Assembly (NCBI RefSeq): GCF_004402485.1
Contig: NZ_SOFG01000011.1
Coordinates: 124,001 to 188,000, forward strand
Direction: 5' to 3'
Length of the DNA stretch: 64,000 bases
DNA from: Cryobacterium algoricola
Lineage (GTDB): Bacteria > Actinomycetota > Actinomycetes > Actinomycetales > Microbacteriaceae
This document shows positions 8,083-17,257 of this stretch, piece after piece. Positions within the stretch are counted from its first letter, which is position 1; each line of letters starts with the position of its first letter. The notes under the pieces were generated by a model that saw only the letters and a program-made list of their open reading frames with translations, did not search any database and was not told where the DNA came from. The position numbers and the translations under genes were made by a program.

Positions 8083-11048
8083 GGGACCACCTCGGGGACG
8101 GGCTCAGCGCCGGGCCCGGCGCCGGGCGCCGCTGCGGCGGCCCCGTCCGCGGTCGCCGAGGCGTCCGACCCGGCGGGCGGGGCCTCGCCGGTCTCGCTCT
8201 GCCGGTCGATCTCGCTGCCGAGGCTGCGGAGGATGTCGAGGGCGAGGCCGATCACGACGAGGTACACCCCGATGTCGAAGATAGTCGAGGTGCCGAAGGA
8301 GAGGTGGCCGAGCAGGGGCACGTCGATGCTCGCGTACCCGGACAGCAGCGGAATGCCGGTGACGAACAGCGAGGCGACCGCGGTTCCCACGGCGAGGATC
8401 ACGCCGAGGCCGAGGATCTTGCCCGGGTCGATCGGGGCAGCCTCCCCGATCTCGTAGCGTCCTCCGGCGAGGTAGCGGGCGACGAGGGCGAGGCCGGCGA
8501 GGAGCCCCCCGGCGAAGCCGCCCCCTGGCGCGTTGTGCCCGGCGAAGAGCAGGAACACCGACACGACGATCGCCGGGTGGAAGAGCAGCCGCACGATGAC
8601 CTCGATCAGGATCGACCGGTCCGCCGGCCTGATCGTGCGCCCGGCGAGCAGCCAGGACTGCCGGGTGACGGCGTGGCCGGCCGAGGACGCCTGCGGGTCG
8701 GCCACGACGCGGCGGCGGTTGCGCGGCGACCGCTGGGTGCGGGAGCCCTTCAACCGCGGCAGGGTCTCGGTGCGCCCGGAGACGAAGAGCAGGCTCGCGA
8801 CGCCGGTCGCGACGACGATGAGAACGGACACCTCCCCCATCGTGTCCCAGGCCCGGATGTCCACGAGCGCGACGTTGACGATGTTCGTGCCGTGCGCCTC
8901 GAGCGTCAGGCGGGGCAGGTCGAGGGCGATGCTCGGGTCCTGCCGGGCGCCGAGGGCGATCACCGCGATCGTGCCCATCGTGAGACCGACGAGGATGCCG
9001 ATCAGCGCGCGACGCCGGCGGTGCAGGGGTGCCTGCGGCCGGGCGACGTTCACGGGCAGTCGGCGCAGCACGAGCACGAAGACGACGAGCGTCATCGTCT
9101 CGACGAGCGCCTGCGTCAGGGCGAGGTCGGGTGCACCGTGGAACGCGAACAGGGCCACCATGCCATAGCCGGTCACCCCCGCGAGCAGCACCGCCGTCAT
9201 CCGCTGCCCGGACCGGGAGGCGGCTATCGCCGCGAGGATCATGATCACGGCGATGATGACCTGGCCGGGGTAGTCCCAGAGCACGACCGTGTCGGGCCAG
9301 GTGCGGTTGACCGTGGCGGCGAGGCCGAGGGCGAGCACGAAGACCACGAGGATCGTGCCGAGATACTGCGGCAGCCCGCCGTGCTGTGCGAAATGGGTGA
9401 GCCGCGCCGCGGTGCGGTCGACAGTGCGCACGAGCAGCCCGTAGCCGCGGCCCGCGTCGACGGTGCCGGGCACCCGCTCCTGCAGCGCAGCGACCCGGCG
9501 ACGCCTCCAGAACATCGCGGCGCCGAGGGTGAGCACGACCGCGGTGATGCCCAGGGCCGGTTCGAACCCGTGCCAGAGGGCGAGGTGCGCGTGCCCGCCG
9601 CCGGGGACGGTGTCCGCGTACGGCGCGAGGAGCGGATCGAGCGCCCCGGCGAGCGGGCCGAGCACGATCGTCGCGACGGCGAGCAGCCCCGGCGCGAGCA
9701 GGATGTCCCAGCGGCTCGGGTGCAAGGCCGTCGGCGCACGCCCGGTCCGGGACGCGAATGCGCCGTGAAAGAAGCGGATGCTGTAAGCCACGGTCAGGAC
9801 CGAGCCCACCGCGGTGCCGGCGAGGGCCGCCCAGCCCCAGCCGTCGCCGTGCAGGCCCGCCTCGAGGAAGGCCGTGAAGACCGCCTCCTTGGCGACGAAG
9901 CCGAGCAGGGGCGGGAGGCCGGCCATCGAGGCCACGGCGACGAGCGCGATCGCGGCGAGCGCCGGGTCACTGCGGCCGATTCCGGACAGCTTCCGGAGGT
10001 CGCGGGTGCCCGCGCGGTGGTCGATGATCCCGACGACGAGGAAGAGCGCGGCCTTGTAGAGCGCGTGGGCCAAGAGCAGCGCAACCCCGGCGAGCGCCGC
10101 GTCGCGGGTGCCGAAGCCGACGACGACCATGATGAAGCCGAGCTGGCTCACGGTGCCGTAGGCGAGCACGAGCTTGAGGTCGTGCTGGCGCAGGGACCGC
10201 CACGCGCCCACGAGCATCGTCCAGATGCCGATCGTCATGAGCACCGGCATCCACCCCTCGGTGTCGGCGTACCCGGGGGCGAGCCGGGCGACGAGGTAGA
10301 TGCCGGCCTTCACCATGGCCGCGGCGTGCAGGTAGGCGCTCACCGGGGTGGGGGCGGCCATCGCGGCGGGGAGCCAGAAGTGGAACGGGACGAGTGCCGA
10401 CTTGGAGAACGCCCCGACGAGGATGAGCAGGATGGCCCAGGTCGCGACCGGGCCGGTGACGGGGTGCGCGACGAGCAGGGCGAGCGAGGTGGTCCCGGCC
10501 TCGACGCTGAGCATCACGATGCCGACGAGCATGACGAGTCCGCCGAACGTCGTCACGATGAGTGCCTGCAGCGCGGCGCCCCTGCTTTCCCTGCGGAACG
10601 TGTAATGGCCGATCAACAGGTAGGAGAGCACGCTCGTGATCTCCCAGAACATGAACATCACGACCACGTCGTCCGCGGTCACGAGGCCGTACATGGTGCC
10701 GGCGAAGGCGAGGAGGCAGGCGGCGAAGCGGCCGAGTGCCGGTTCGTCCGCGTCGAAGTACCTCGCGCAGTAGAGGAGCACGAGCGCGCCGACCCCGGTC
10801 ACGACGAGGGCGAGCAGCCAGGCCAGGGTGTCGACGCGGAAGGACAGCGCGACGCCGAGCTGCGGAATCCACGGCACGCTCTCGGTGACCGAGCCGCCCT
10901 GCGTGACCGTCGCGGTCTGGGTGAGCGTGACGACGAACGCCGCGGCGGGCAGGAGTGCGATCAGATAGAACACCCGGGTCGACAGCACGCGGGTGAGGGC
11001 CGGCGTCAGGACGGACAGCACCAGGAAGGCGAGCAGGATCGTCGTCAT
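8079..11048 (-). CDS. mnhA: Mrp Na+/H+ antiporter subunit A, fused A/B
   Basis: A 989-residue promoter-proximal subunit of the operon. It combines a NuoL-like antiporter core (motifs LLIGHYTFRRESRGAALQAL, FSKSALVPFHFWLPAAMAAP, YGTVSQLGFIMVVVG, GLPPLLGFVAKEAVFTAFLE), the MrpA C-terminal extension with GAPDLALTQALVETMTLVVF, and a MnhB domain from about residue 835 (LLFHPAIVVSVFLLFAGHN, then GGGFAGGLLAGLAL). The A/B fusion explains why no separate mnhB exists. Together with C-G it exchanges Na+ (or K+) for protons, for pH and salt homeostasis. It is divergent from the amino acid permease at 11179. Confidence 0.95.
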   Translation of the reverse strand: MTTILLAFLVLSVLTPALTRVLSTRVFYLIALLPAAAFVVTLTQTATVTQGGSVTESVPWIPQLGVALSFRVDTLAWLLALVVTGVGALVLLYCARYFDADEPALGRFAACLLAFAGTMYGLVTADDVVVMFMFWEITSVLSYLLIGHYTFRRESRGAALQALIVTTFGGLVMLVGIVMLSVEAGTTSLALLVAHPVTGPVATWAILLILVGAFSKSALVPFHFWLPAAMAAPTPVSAYLHAAAMVKAGIYLVARLAPGYADTEGWMPVLMTIGIWTMLVGAWRSLRQHDLKLVLAYGTVSQLGFIMVVVGFGTRDAALAGVALLLAHALYKAALFLVVGIIDHRAGTRDLRKLSGIGRSDPALAAIALVAVASMAGLPPLLGFVAKEAVFTAFLEAGLHGDGWGWAALAGTAVGSVLTVAYSIRFFHGAFASRTGRAPTALHPSRWDILLAPGLLAVATIVLGPLAGALDPLLAPYADTVPGGGHAHLALWHGFEPALGITAVVLTLGAAMFWRRRRVAALQERVPGTVDAGRGYGLLVRTVDRTAARLTHFAQHGGLPQYLGTILVVFVLALGLAATVNRTWPDTVVLWDYPGQVIIAVIMILAAIAASRSGQRMTAVLLAGVTGYGMVALFAFHGAPDLALTQALVETMTLVVFVLVLRRLPVNVARPQAPLHRRRRALIGILVGLTMGTIAVIALGARQDPSIALDLPRLTLEAHGTNIVNVALVDIRAWDTMGEVSVLIVVATGVASLLFVSGRTETLPRLKGSRTQRSPRNRRRVVADPQASSAGHAVTRQSWLLAGRTIRPADRSILIEVIVRLLFHPAIVVSVFLLFAGHNAPGGGFAGGLLAGLALVARYLAGGRYEIGEAAPIDPGKILGLGVILAVGTAVASLFVTGIPLLSGYASIDVPLLGHLSFGTSTIFDIGVYLVVIGLALDILRSLGSEIDRQSETGEAPPAGSDASATADGAAAAAPGAGPGAEPVPEVVP

Positions 11049-11178
11049 GCGGCCTCCGGCTCTGATCTGGGGTCAGGGGTGATCAAGTCTACCTAGTGCC
11101 CGATGGACGAACCCTGTTAGGGGGCACCGCCGCCGCGCCGGTAGGGTGGGCGAAAGCAACTGGATCGGAAGTGCCCCC

Positions 11179-12792
11179 ATGACAAGTGCCATCCGGGGGC
11201 CACAACGCCCCGATCCGACCGGGTCAGAACCCGGGCCGCAGCCCGGCCACGAGCACGGGCACGAGCACCACGGCCTGCCGGTCGAGACGCCGCTCGAGCA
11301 CATCCACGACGCGACGAGCGTGCACGAGGACGCCGGCCTGCACAAGGGGCTCAAGGGCCGCCAGGTGCAGATGATCGCCATCGGCGGAGCGATCGGCACC
11401 GGGCTCTTCCTCGGCGCAGGCGGCCGGCTCGCATCCGCCGGACCCTCCCTCGTCTTCGTCTACGCGATCTGCGGGTTCTTCGCGTTCCTGATCCTGCGCG
11501 CGCTCGGCGAGCTCGTGCTGCACCGCCCGTCGTCCGGCTCCTTCGTCTCCTATGCGCGTGAGTTCTTCGGCGAGAAGGCCGCGTTCGTCACCGGCTGGCT
11601 GTACTGGATCAACTGGGTGATGACGGCGATCGTCGATGTCACGGCCGTCGCGCTCTACATGAACTTCTTCGCCAAGTACTGGGCGCCCTTCGGGAGTGTG
11701 CCGCAGTGGCTCTACGCACTGACGGCCCTCGCGGTCGTGCTGTGCCTCAACCTGCTGTCGGTGAGCGTGTTCGGCGAACTCGAGTTCTGGTTCGCGCTGA
11801 TCAAGGTCGTCGCGATCGTGTCCTTCCTGCTCGTCGGCACCTGGATGGTGATCTTCGGCACCCCGATCCCCGGCCAGGAGGCCGGCTTCAGCCTGATCAC
11901 GGACAACGGCGGCTGGTTCCCGAACGGGGTGCTCGCCTCGATCGTCGTCGTGCAGGGCGTCGTCTTCGCCTACGCCTCGATCGAGCTCGTCGGCACGACC
12001 GCCGGCGAGACCGCCCACCCCGAAACGGTGATGCCGAAGGCGATCAACACCGTGATCGTGCGCATCGCGGTGTTCTACGTCGGCTCGATCCTGCTGCTCT
12101 CTCTGCTGCTGCCGTACACCGCGTACCAGGCCGGCGTCAGCCCCTTCGTGACATTCTTCGGCAGCATCGGCGTCGGCGGGGTCGACGTGATCATGAACCT
12201 CGTCGTACTGACGGCAGCCCTGTCCTCGCTCAATGCCGGCCTCTACTCGACGGGACGGATCCTCCGGTCGATGTCGCTCGCGGGATCGGCGCCGCGCTTC
12301 GCCGGGAAGGTGAGCCGCACCGGGGTGCCGTTCGGCGGCATCCTCTTGACCGGCGTCGTCACCCTGCTCGGCGTCGGCCTCAATGCGATCGTGCCGGATG
12401 AGGCGTTCGAGATCGTGCTCAACATGGCGGCGATCGGGATCATCAGCGCGTGGGGAATGATCGTGCTCTGTCAGCTGCGCCTGCAGGCGTGGGCCAAGCG
12501 CGGGATCCTGAAGCGTCCGGCGTTCCGCCTGTTCGGCGCGCCGTACACCGGGTACGCGAGCCTCGGCTTCCTGGCGACGGTTCTCGTGCTGATGGCCTTC
12601 GACTGGCCGGTCGGCACGCTCACGATCAGTTCCCTGATCGTGATCATTCCCGCGCTCATCGTCGGCTGGTATGCCTGCCGAGGCCGGATCCTGCAGATCG
12701 CGCTCGCCCGCGACGGCAAGACCGGGGCCTTCCCGATCAAGGCAAACCGGCCGCTTGCCGACGAGCAGGGGAACGGGAAGTCCCCGCACTAG
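11179..12792 (+). CDS. APC-family amino acid permease, AnsP-like
   Basis: A 537-residue permease with about 12 hydrophobic segments, of the AAT/APC superfamily. Seen: the family start motif [51 protein letters not shown], and [14 protein letters not shown]. The closest family by memory is L-asparagine permease (AnsP), but D-serine/alanine/glycine carriers are similar, so substrate is uncertain. The start at 11179 (ATG ACA) was chosen over 11146, with GGA upstream. The cytoplasmic N-terminus is His-rich ([28 protein letters not shown]). Confidence 0.85.
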   Translation: MTSAIRGPQRPDPTGSEPGPQPGHEHGHEHHGLPVETPLEHIHDATSVHEDAGLHKGLKGRQVQMIAIGGAIGTGLFLGAGGRLASAGPSLVFVYAICGFFAFLILRALGELVLHRPSSGSFVSYAREFFGEKAAFVTGWLYWINWVMTAIVDVTAVALYMNFFAKYWAPFGSVPQWLYALTALAVVLCLNLLSVSVFGELEFWFALIKVVAIVSFLLVGTWMVIFGTPIPGQEAGFSLITDNGGWFPNGVLASIVVVQGVVFAYASIELVGTTAGETAHPETVMPKAINTVIVRIAVFYVGSILLLSLLLPYTAYQAGVSPFVTFFGSIGVGGVDVIMNLVVLTAALSSLNAGLYSTGRILRSMSLAGSAPRFAGKVSRTGVPFGGILLTGVVTLLGVGLNAIVPDEAFEIVLNMAAIGIISAWGMIVLCQLRLQAWAKRGILKRPAFRLFGAPYTGYASLGFLATVLVLMAFDWPVGTLTISSLIVIIPALIVGWYACRGRILQIALARDGKTGAFPIKANRPLADEQGNGKSPH

Positions 12793-12845
12793 GGACAGGC
12801 CGGCGCCGCTTGCACCGACGGGTGTGGTCGCGGCGACCGGGTTCA

Positions 12846-12894
12846 ACGAGCGACGAGCGACGAGCGACGAGCGACGAGCGACGGTCGACGGTCG
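12846..12894. repeat. Seven-copy 7-bp tandem repeat
   Basis: Five identical copies of ACGAGCG followed by two of the variant ACGGTCG, between the convergent permease and MFS genes. Copy number could vary by slippage. No coding role is apparent. Confidence 0.85.
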
Positions 12895-12921
12895 AGCCTC
12901 GACCCGTGCCCCGCGGCCGCG

Positions 12922-14304
12922 TTACGCGGCCGAGCGGCGGCGGATCACCAGTTGGCTCACCAGCACGAGCACGAGCGCGGCGACGAGGATCCCGACGTAG
13001 ACGAACGGCACGGAGGTGATGCCTGAGCGTTCCAGCAGGATTCCGCCGAGGAGGGCGCCGCCGCCGATGCCGGTGTTGAACGCGGTCGTGTAGAAGGCGC
13101 TCGCGGTGTCGCGGATGCGCCGGGACGCCGTGTGCATCAGTCGCGTCTGCAGGAGCGCAGGGAGCGCGCCGAACGCGACGCCCCAGAGCAGGAATGCGAC
13201 GATCGCGACCGGGAGCATGCCACTCCAGATGCTCAGCGCCGAGACGCTGACCGCGCTCACGACGAGTCCGAGCACGATGCCGAGCTGGGGTCGCGCGGAG
13301 AAGACCGTGCCGCTGAGGAGCAGTCCGACGGCACCGGCGATCCCGTACGCGAACAGGAACGGGGCGATCGCGGACGGATCGACCCCGAGCCCGTCGATCA
13401 GGAACGGCGCGATGTACGTGTAGAAGGAGTAGTGACCGATCATGATCAGTGCCGCGATGACACAGATCAGGGCGACGGGTGCGATCGTCGGGTCCCGGCG
13501 CGCGGGGGCCTGGGGGCGGGGGGCTGCTGCCTCGGCCTGGACCGTCAGAGGTTCCGGGTCGGGGGCGGATGCCGCGGCATCCGTCGCCTGCGCCGGAGCA
13601 CCCCGGTCGCTGCGCGGCGGGGCCACGTAGTGCTCGACCTTCGGCAGGAACCGCCAGACGAGGGCCGCGCCGATGAGCATGAGCACGGCGAGCAGGACGA
13701 AGGACAGCCGCCAGCCGAGCGCGTGCCCGGCCGCCGTGCCGAGGGGCACGCCGAAGACGAAGGCGAGGGTGCCGCCGGAGATCGTGATCGAGATCGCCCG
13801 GCCGATCTGTTCCTTGGGCACGAGGTGGGCGGAGTACGCGCCGACGACGCCCCAGAACAGGCCGTGGGCGAGGCCGCCGAGCACGCGGGTGGCGACGACG
13901 AGTTCGTAGCTGGGGGCGAGCGCGGTGAGCACGTTGCTGAGCGCGAAGACGAGGAGCACGAACACGATCAGGCCGTGCCGGGGCAGCCGTTTCGTGAGCA
14001 GGGCGAGGGGGGTGCTCGTGAGCACGACGGTGAACGCGAACCAGCTCACGAGCAGGCCGGTCAGCGACTGCGGCACGCCGAGGTCAGCGCTCATCTCCGG
14101 GAGCAGGCCGGTCGGCAACATCTCGGAGGTGACGGAGAGGAACACGGCGCCGGACAGGGCGAGCAGCCCGATCCAGGGGAACCGGGCGGGAGGGGTGGAG
14201 GCGACCGAGCCGGTGCGGGGGCGGTCGGAGTGCGCGGTCGCGCCGTTGGCGGGATCGAAGCGGGGCAGCTCGATCGGCGAAGTCAGGGACATGGATGTGC
14301 TCAC
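12922..14304 (-). CDS. MFS transporter (DHA1-type sugar/drug efflux)
   Basis: A 460-residue major facilitator with 12 predicted helices split by a hydrophilic Pro/Ala-rich loop at about residues 225-275. Seen: SVTSEMLPTGLLPEMSADLG in helix 1, a conserved arginine in ATRVLGGLAHGLFWGVVGAY, and a terminal Arg-rich tail. The AraJ/YdhP-like group fits best, proton-driven export of sugars or drugs; the substrate is unknown. It is divergent from purU with a 143-bp gap. ATG start at 14304; a second ATG four codons in is possible. Confidence 0.82.
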   Translation of the reverse strand: MSTSMSLTSPIELPRFDPANGATAHSDRPRTGSVASTPPARFPWIGLLALSGAVFLSVTSEMLPTGLLPEMSADLGVPQSLTGLLVSWFAFTVVLTSTPLALLTKRLPRHGLIVFVLLVFALSNVLTALAPSYELVVATRVLGGLAHGLFWGVVGAYSAHLVPKEQIGRAISITISGGTLAFVFGVPLGTAAGHALGWRLSFVLLAVLMLIGAALVWRFLPKVEHYVAPPRSDRGAPAQATDAAASAPDPEPLTVQAEAAAPRPQAPARRDPTIAPVALICVIAALIMIGHYSFYTYIAPFLIDGLGVDPSAIAPFLFAYGIAGAVGLLLSGTVFSARPQLGIVLGLVVSAVSVSALSIWSGMLPVAIVAFLLWGVAFGALPALLQTRLMHTASRRIRDTASAFYTTAFNTGIGGGALLGGILLERSGITSVPFVYVGILVAALVLVLVSQLVIRRRSAA

Positions 14305-14447
14305 AGAGGGCTGGGCCTGCAGCCCGGTCGGGCCGGGCCGGCGCCAGCCGGATCGTGTGCGCGCAGCGTGCGCGCCCGGGGCCTGTCGCTTGTGCCGGCC
14401 GCATCCAGCCTAACCGACGGCCCAGCGGCAGCCGATAGCCTAGACGG

Positions 14448-15320
14448 ATGACTAGTTCCACTCCGCTGCCCGCACATCACCACTGGGTCATCGCACTCGT
14501 CTGCGTCGACCAGCCGGGCATCGTCCACGCCGTGAGCGGCGCCATCGTGCAGGCCCACGGCAACATCACCGAGAGCCAGCAGTTCACCAGCGCCGACACC
14601 GGCCGGTTCTTCATGCGGCTCCAGATCGAGTCACCCGCCTCCCGCGAGGAGCTCACGGCCGCCCTCGCGCCCGTCGCAGAGCGCTACGCGATGGTCTCGG
14701 TCATCGACGTCGTCGGCCGGCCGCTTCGCACCCTCGTCCTCGCCTCGACCGCGGGCAACTGTGTGAACGACCTGCTGTTCCGGCACCGCGGCGGCCAGGT
14801 CCCGATCGAGATTCCGCTCGTGCTCAGCAACCACGGCACCCTGCGCGATCTTGTCGGCTTCTACGGAGTGCCGTTCGAGTCGCTCCCGATCACGGATGCC
14901 GCGAGCAAGGCTGCCTTCGAGGCCCGGGTCATCGAGGCGATCGAGGACAACGACATCGAGCTCGTCGTGCTCGCGCGGTACATGCAGATCCTGTCCCCGG
15001 AGCTGTGCGCGGTCCTCGAGGGCCGCGCCATCAACATCCACCACTCGTTCCTGCCCGGGTTCAAGGGTGCGAACCCGTACAAGCAGGCCCACGCGCGCGG
15101 GGTGAAGCTGATCGGCGCGACCGCGCACTTCGTGACGAGCGATCTCGACGAGGGGCCGATCATCGAACAGAACGTGGTCCGGGTGGACCATTCCCGCACG
15201 CCGGCCGAGCTCGTCGCGATCGGCCAGGACGAGGAGAGCCGCACCCTCACGCAGGCGGTGACCTGGTTCGCCGAGCACCGTGTGCTGCTCGACGGCGCCC
15301 GCACGATCATCTTCAAGTAG
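14448..15320 (+). CDS. purU: Formyltetrahydrofolate deformylase
   Basis: Hydrolyses 10-formyl-THF to formate and THF, balancing the one-carbon pool. The 290-residue protein has an N-terminal ACT domain (ALVCVDQPGIVHAVSGAIV) and a C-terminal formyltransferase fold. Seen: LVLASTAGNCVNDLL, VLARYMQILSPELC, the catalytic-type motif NIHHSFLPGFKGANPYKQA, and IGATAHFVTSDLDEGPII with His and Asp. Length and order are standard. It has no operon partner. Related genes glyA, folD, purN and purH also lie in this window. Confidence 0.96.
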   Translation: MTSSTPLPAHHHWVIALVCVDQPGIVHAVSGAIVQAHGNITESQQFTSADTGRFFMRLQIESPASREELTAALAPVAERYAMVSVIDVVGRPLRTLVLASTAGNCVNDLLFRHRGGQVPIEIPLVLSNHGTLRDLVGFYGVPFESLPITDAASKAAFEARVIEAIEDNDIELVVLARYMQILSPELCAVLEGRAINIHHSFLPGFKGANPYKQAHARGVKLIGATAHFVTSDLDEGPIIEQNVVRVDHSRTPAELVAIGQDEESRTLTQAVTWFAEHRVLLDGARTIIFK

Positions 15321-15366
15321 GCCGCAGGCATCCTCCAGACCCCCGACCCTCGACCCCGCCGGGGTG

Positions 15367-15449
15367 TTCCGAATTCAGGAGTTGACGCCTAAACCGGGCT
15401 GAATCCGGGCTACTCGGGCCCGATCGGGGCTCAACTCCTGAATTCGGGA
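15367..15449. repeat. Intergenic palindrome E (subfamily I)
   Basis: Arms TTCCGAATTCAGGAGTTGA (15367-15385) and TCAACTCCTGAATTCGGGA (15431-15449) match at 18 of 19 positions. It lies between the co-directional purU and YrdB-family genes. It is the best-preserved copy of the GAATTCAGGAGTTG type, and it shares outer flanks with B and C. Confidence 0.87.
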
Positions 15450-15508
15450 CAGGGCCGCCCGTGGCTTTGGCAGCGGATGCCGCGAGGTGTGCTCGATAGG
15501 ATAGGCGG

Positions 15509-15865
15509 GTGACTGACTCCCGTGCCCTGCCGAAGATCGGGTTCAACGACATCCTGCGGTTCCTGCTCGAACTGTTCGCCTTCGTCACACTTGCGGTGTG
15601 GGGCTTCACGACCTGGCCGTTCCCGTGGCCCGCGCTGCTCGTCGGCGTCGTCGCGCCTGCGTTCGCGATCACGCTCTGGGCGCTGTTCCGGTCCCCCAAG
15701 GCCGTCTTCCGGCTCGACCCGTTCGGCAAGGCGATCATCGAGATCGCCGTCTTCGGCGCTGCCGCGATCGCCTGGTGGGACATGGGCCTGCCGATCATCG
15801 GGGGCGTCTTCGCGGTCGTCGCTACGGTCAGCGGCGTCCTCTCCGGTCGCGCCGAACTCCGCTAG
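15509..15865 (+). CDS. YrdB family protein (DUF2568)
   Basis: A 118-residue membrane protein with four hydrophobic segments. Seen: NDILRFLLELFAFVTLAVWGF at the N-terminus, APAFAITLWALFRSPKAVF, and a short positive C-terminus, matching the YrdB/DUF2568 family as remembered. The function is unknown. ATG at 15509. It follows palindrome E and converges on the MFS gene. Confidence 0.8.
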   Translation: MTDSRALPKIGFNDILRFLLELFAFVTLAVWGFTTWPFPWPALLVGVVAPAFAITLWALFRSPKAVFRLDPFGKAIIEIAVFGAAAIAWWDMGLPIIGGVFAVVATVSGVLSGRAELR

Positions 15866-15906
15866 CTAGCCCCCTCGCTCCCGGCCGAGCGGATGCGGCG
15901 GGGCGA

Positions 15907-17133
15907 TCAGGCGGGACGGACCGCGCGGGTCTCGCGCGGCATCCGCAGGGCGACGGCGCTCGTCGCGAGGAAGAACAGCGCACCGACACCGAACGCGACC
16001 GGGTACGAGACGGAGTCGGCGAGCAGTCCCGCCGCGAGCGGGCCGATGATCGCCCCGAAATCCGAGAACATCGAGAAGACCGCGACCGGGCGTCCGCCGC
16101 CGGCCCCCGCTGCGTCGCCGACCGCGGCGGCGGGGGCCGTGCCGAGGAACGCCGAGGCGACCCCGTAGACGCAGAGCAGCACGGTCAGCACCACGATATT
16201 GGGCGCGAACGGGACCGCGAAGATGGTGACGGCCGCGAGCAGGCACGCGCCGATGATCGCCGGACGGCGTCCGACGGTGTCCACGAAACGGGCGGCGGGC
16301 GCGAGTGCGAGCGTCTGGGCGACCGCAGCGACGGCGAAGGCCACGCCGGTCCACGAGCTCGGGCCGCGCAGCACCTCGACGACGAGAACGGGGATCAGCG
16401 CGTTGCGCACGCCGAACGAGGTCCAGCCCTGCGCGAAGTTGGCCAGGCATGCGGCCCGGAACCGGGGGTCGGCGAGCACCGTGCGGAACGGGACCCGGGG
16501 CGCCGGCGTGCCGGAGGCATCCGCCGGCGCGTTGCGATAGCCGGGACTCAGCAGCAGAAGCCCGAGCACGCCCGCGATCGCGAGCGTGCCCGCGTAGAAG
16601 AAGAACGGCGCGGTGAGCGAGATCGTCGCGAGCAGGCCGCCGAGCGCGGGTCCCGCCATGCCGCCGAGCAGGAACCCGCCCTGGTAGAAACCGATGGCGC
16701 GGCCGCGGATGCCCGGAGCGGTCGAGCCGAGCAGGAGGGTCATCGCCGAGACGGTGAACATCGCGGAGCCGATGCCGCCTGCCCCGCGCAGCAGGAGCAG
16801 CTGCGGGTAGTTCTGGGCGATGCCCGCGAGCCCGCTCGAGAGGGCGACGATGCCGATGCCCGCCGCGAGGATGGTCCGCTCCCCCGCCCAGTCGATCAGG
16901 CGCCCGCAGAACGGGCTCGCGACGAACCGCATCAGCGCGAACGCGGAGACGACCGCGCCGATCTCGAGGTTGCCGACGCCGAAGCTCCGCACGTAGACGG
17001 GCAGCACCGGGACGACGACCCCGAAGCCGACCATGACGAAGAAGGCGATCACGCCGAGGACGAGCACATCCCGGGAGAGGCGCGACTGCGCATCCGCCGC
17101 CGAGGTCGGGGTTCGGGGGCGGAAGAATCGCAT
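15907..17133 (-). CDS. MFS transporter (DHA1, multidrug-type)
   Basis: A 408-residue major facilitator with 12 predicted helices. Seen: GFGVVVPVLPVYVRSFG in helix 1, a motif-A-like SPFCGRLIDWAGERTIL after helix 2 (normally GxLaDrxGrr), and LRGAGGIGSAMFTV. It resembles TetA/Bmr-like exporters of actinobacteria; the substrate is unknown. It stands alone, convergent with the YrdB gene. The 124 bp before its start and the next gene's end hold no clear signal. Confidence 0.82.
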   Translation of the reverse strand: MRFFRPRTPTSAADAQSRLSRDVLVLGVIAFFVMVGFGVVVPVLPVYVRSFGVGNLEIGAVVSAFALMRFVASPFCGRLIDWAGERTILAAGIGIVALSSGLAGIAQNYPQLLLLRGAGGIGSAMFTVSAMTLLLGSTAPGIRGRAIGFYQGGFLLGGMAGPALGGLLATISLTAPFFFYAGTLAIAGVLGLLLLSPGYRNAPADASGTPAPRVPFRTVLADPRFRAACLANFAQGWTSFGVRNALIPVLVVEVLRGPSSWTGVAFAVAAVAQTLALAPAARFVDTVGRRPAIIGACLLAAVTIFAVPFAPNIVVLTVLLCVYGVASAFLGTAPAAAVGDAAGAGGGRPVAVFSMFSDFGAIIGPLAAGLLADSVSYPVAFGVGALFFLATSAVALRMPRETRAVRPA

Positions 17134-17257
17134 CTCCTCAGGCTAAGCGGTCGGAGCACGGCCGGGTGGCCGCCCGCCGGGCCACACTGCTGTCGGGGTG
17201 CTGGATTGCCGGGCTGCCGGAGCAACCAGGGCTACCATGCCAGGCGGATGCCGCGGC

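Noticed and set aside
8304..11096. Long plus-strand open frame opposite mnhA (930 codons)
   Set aside because: High-GC shadow: the antisense frame is open because of codon bias in the well-supported mnhA gene, and its translation is Arg/Glu/Gly-rich low-complexity text.
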